DNA from: an uncultured Porphyromonadaceae bacterium
Lineage (GTDB): Bacteria; Bacteroidota; Bacteroidia; Bacteroidales; Muribaculaceae
Assembly (NCBI GenBank): GCA_900554265.1
Contig: USGZ01000008.1
Coordinates: 1-12,748, forward strand
Direction of reading: 5' to 3'
DNA: 12,748 bases
Shown: in pieces, positions 12,565 through 12,748 of the stretch
Layout of the letters: each line of letters begins with the position of its first letter
Position numbering within the stretch: position 1 is the first letter of the stretch
Position numbers and translations under genes: made by a program
The notes under the pieces: model-generated
Seen by the model: only the letters and a program-made list of their open reading frames with translations
What the model was told of the DNA's origin: nothing
Databases searched by the model: none

Positions 12565-12748
12565 TTATCTTAATTCGGCGCCGAAAGTGCGCTTCAGGGT
12601 TTCCGTGATTTTGCCCATGATCTTGTCGATGTACTTGTCCTGCAGGGTCTTTTCGGGATCCTGGATGAGCATGCTGATGGCGTAGCTCTTCTTGCCGGCC
12701 GGGAGCTTGTCGCCTTCGTAGACGTCGAAGAGTTCCACGCTGCGCAGT
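12565..12748 (-). CDS. pheT: Phenylalanyl-tRNA synthetase beta subunit, C-terminal end only
   Basis: The last 60 codons of the gene, running off the window edge. The sequence reads LRSVELFDVYEGDKLPAGKK, then SYAISMLIQDPEKTL and DKYIDKIMGKITETL, ending GAELR. This is the C-terminal anticodon-binding (FDX-ACB) domain of PheT, which contacts tRNA-Phe in the alpha2-beta2 enzyme. The stop is TAA at 12567-12565. The piece was too short to appear as a full gene, but the motif match is clear. Confidence 0.9.
   Translation of the reverse strand, partial: LRSVELFDVYEGDKLPAGKKSYAISMLIQDPEKTLQDKYIDKIMGKITETLKRTFGAELR

Noticed and set aside
11823..12608. 261-residue open frame on the plus strand opposite yebC
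   Set aside because: Antisense to a conserved gene; Val/Leu/Asp-rich shadow.

Overview
The window looks like chromosomal DNA of a GC-rich member of the Bacteroidales, perhaps Rikenellaceae or a gut relative; I cannot fix the genus. Three things point there. Promoters have the Bacteroidetes form (TTTG, 19 nt, TAnnTTTG) at 1901-1931 (+) and 11645-11615 (-). The gene order DUF4271-hemD-rnpA and pheT-yebC is, as I recall it, typical of Bacteroidetes. Several proteins (Bacteroidetes-type HemD, the RsmI-like methylase paralog, the Na/Pi-PhoU transporter) match the forms of that phylum.

Layout, left to right. (1) 1-1764 (+): the 3' part of a DUF4271 membrane protein, uroporphyrinogen-III synthase and the RNase P protein. 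(2) 1768-1879: two tandem 59-bp units, each a terminator-like hairpin plus a REP-like hairpin, then a strong promoter. (3) 1955-3775: Na+/phosphate symporter with a PhoU-like tail. (4) 3776-4084: hairpins and a long intrinsic terminator. (5) 4085-4789: an OmpR/PhoB-type response regulator with no kinase beside it. (6) 4891-7104: three consecutive FKBP-type prolyl isomerases, predicted cytoplasmic, periplasmic and lipoprotein, closed by a terminator whose T-tract abuts the next promoter-like -7 box. (7) 7191-8890: an RsmI-like methyltransferase and a YycJ-like metallo-hydrolase. (8) 8923-10361: uracil phosphoribosyltransferase and a TcdA-like ThiF-family dehydratase. (9) 10362-11792: a non-coding and mobile-derived stretch. 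(10) 11793-12748 (-): YebC-family protein and the 3' end of pheT.

The most interesting part is 10591-11691. It holds a REP-associated tyrosine transposase (RAYT, IS200-like HUH nuclease) gene on the minus strand, broken by two single-base deletions. It is flanked and punctuated by 18-20-nt hairpins. Most are built alike: a T5-6 tract, GTTC (or GTCC), a 3-5-nt linker, then two arms closing on a 4-nt TTTA-like loop. One hairpin contains the RAYT stop codon and one lies in its predicted 5' leader. Two more of the same design, with a wholly different stem sequence, lie 9 kb away behind rnpA. I read this as a REP/RAYT system with conserved architecture but variable stems. The transposase also carries a C-terminal extension that resembles a Rossmann/DprA-like domain.

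The remaining genes are mostly housekeeping. Long antisense open frames seen across the GC-rich coding sequence are shadows and are not annotated.
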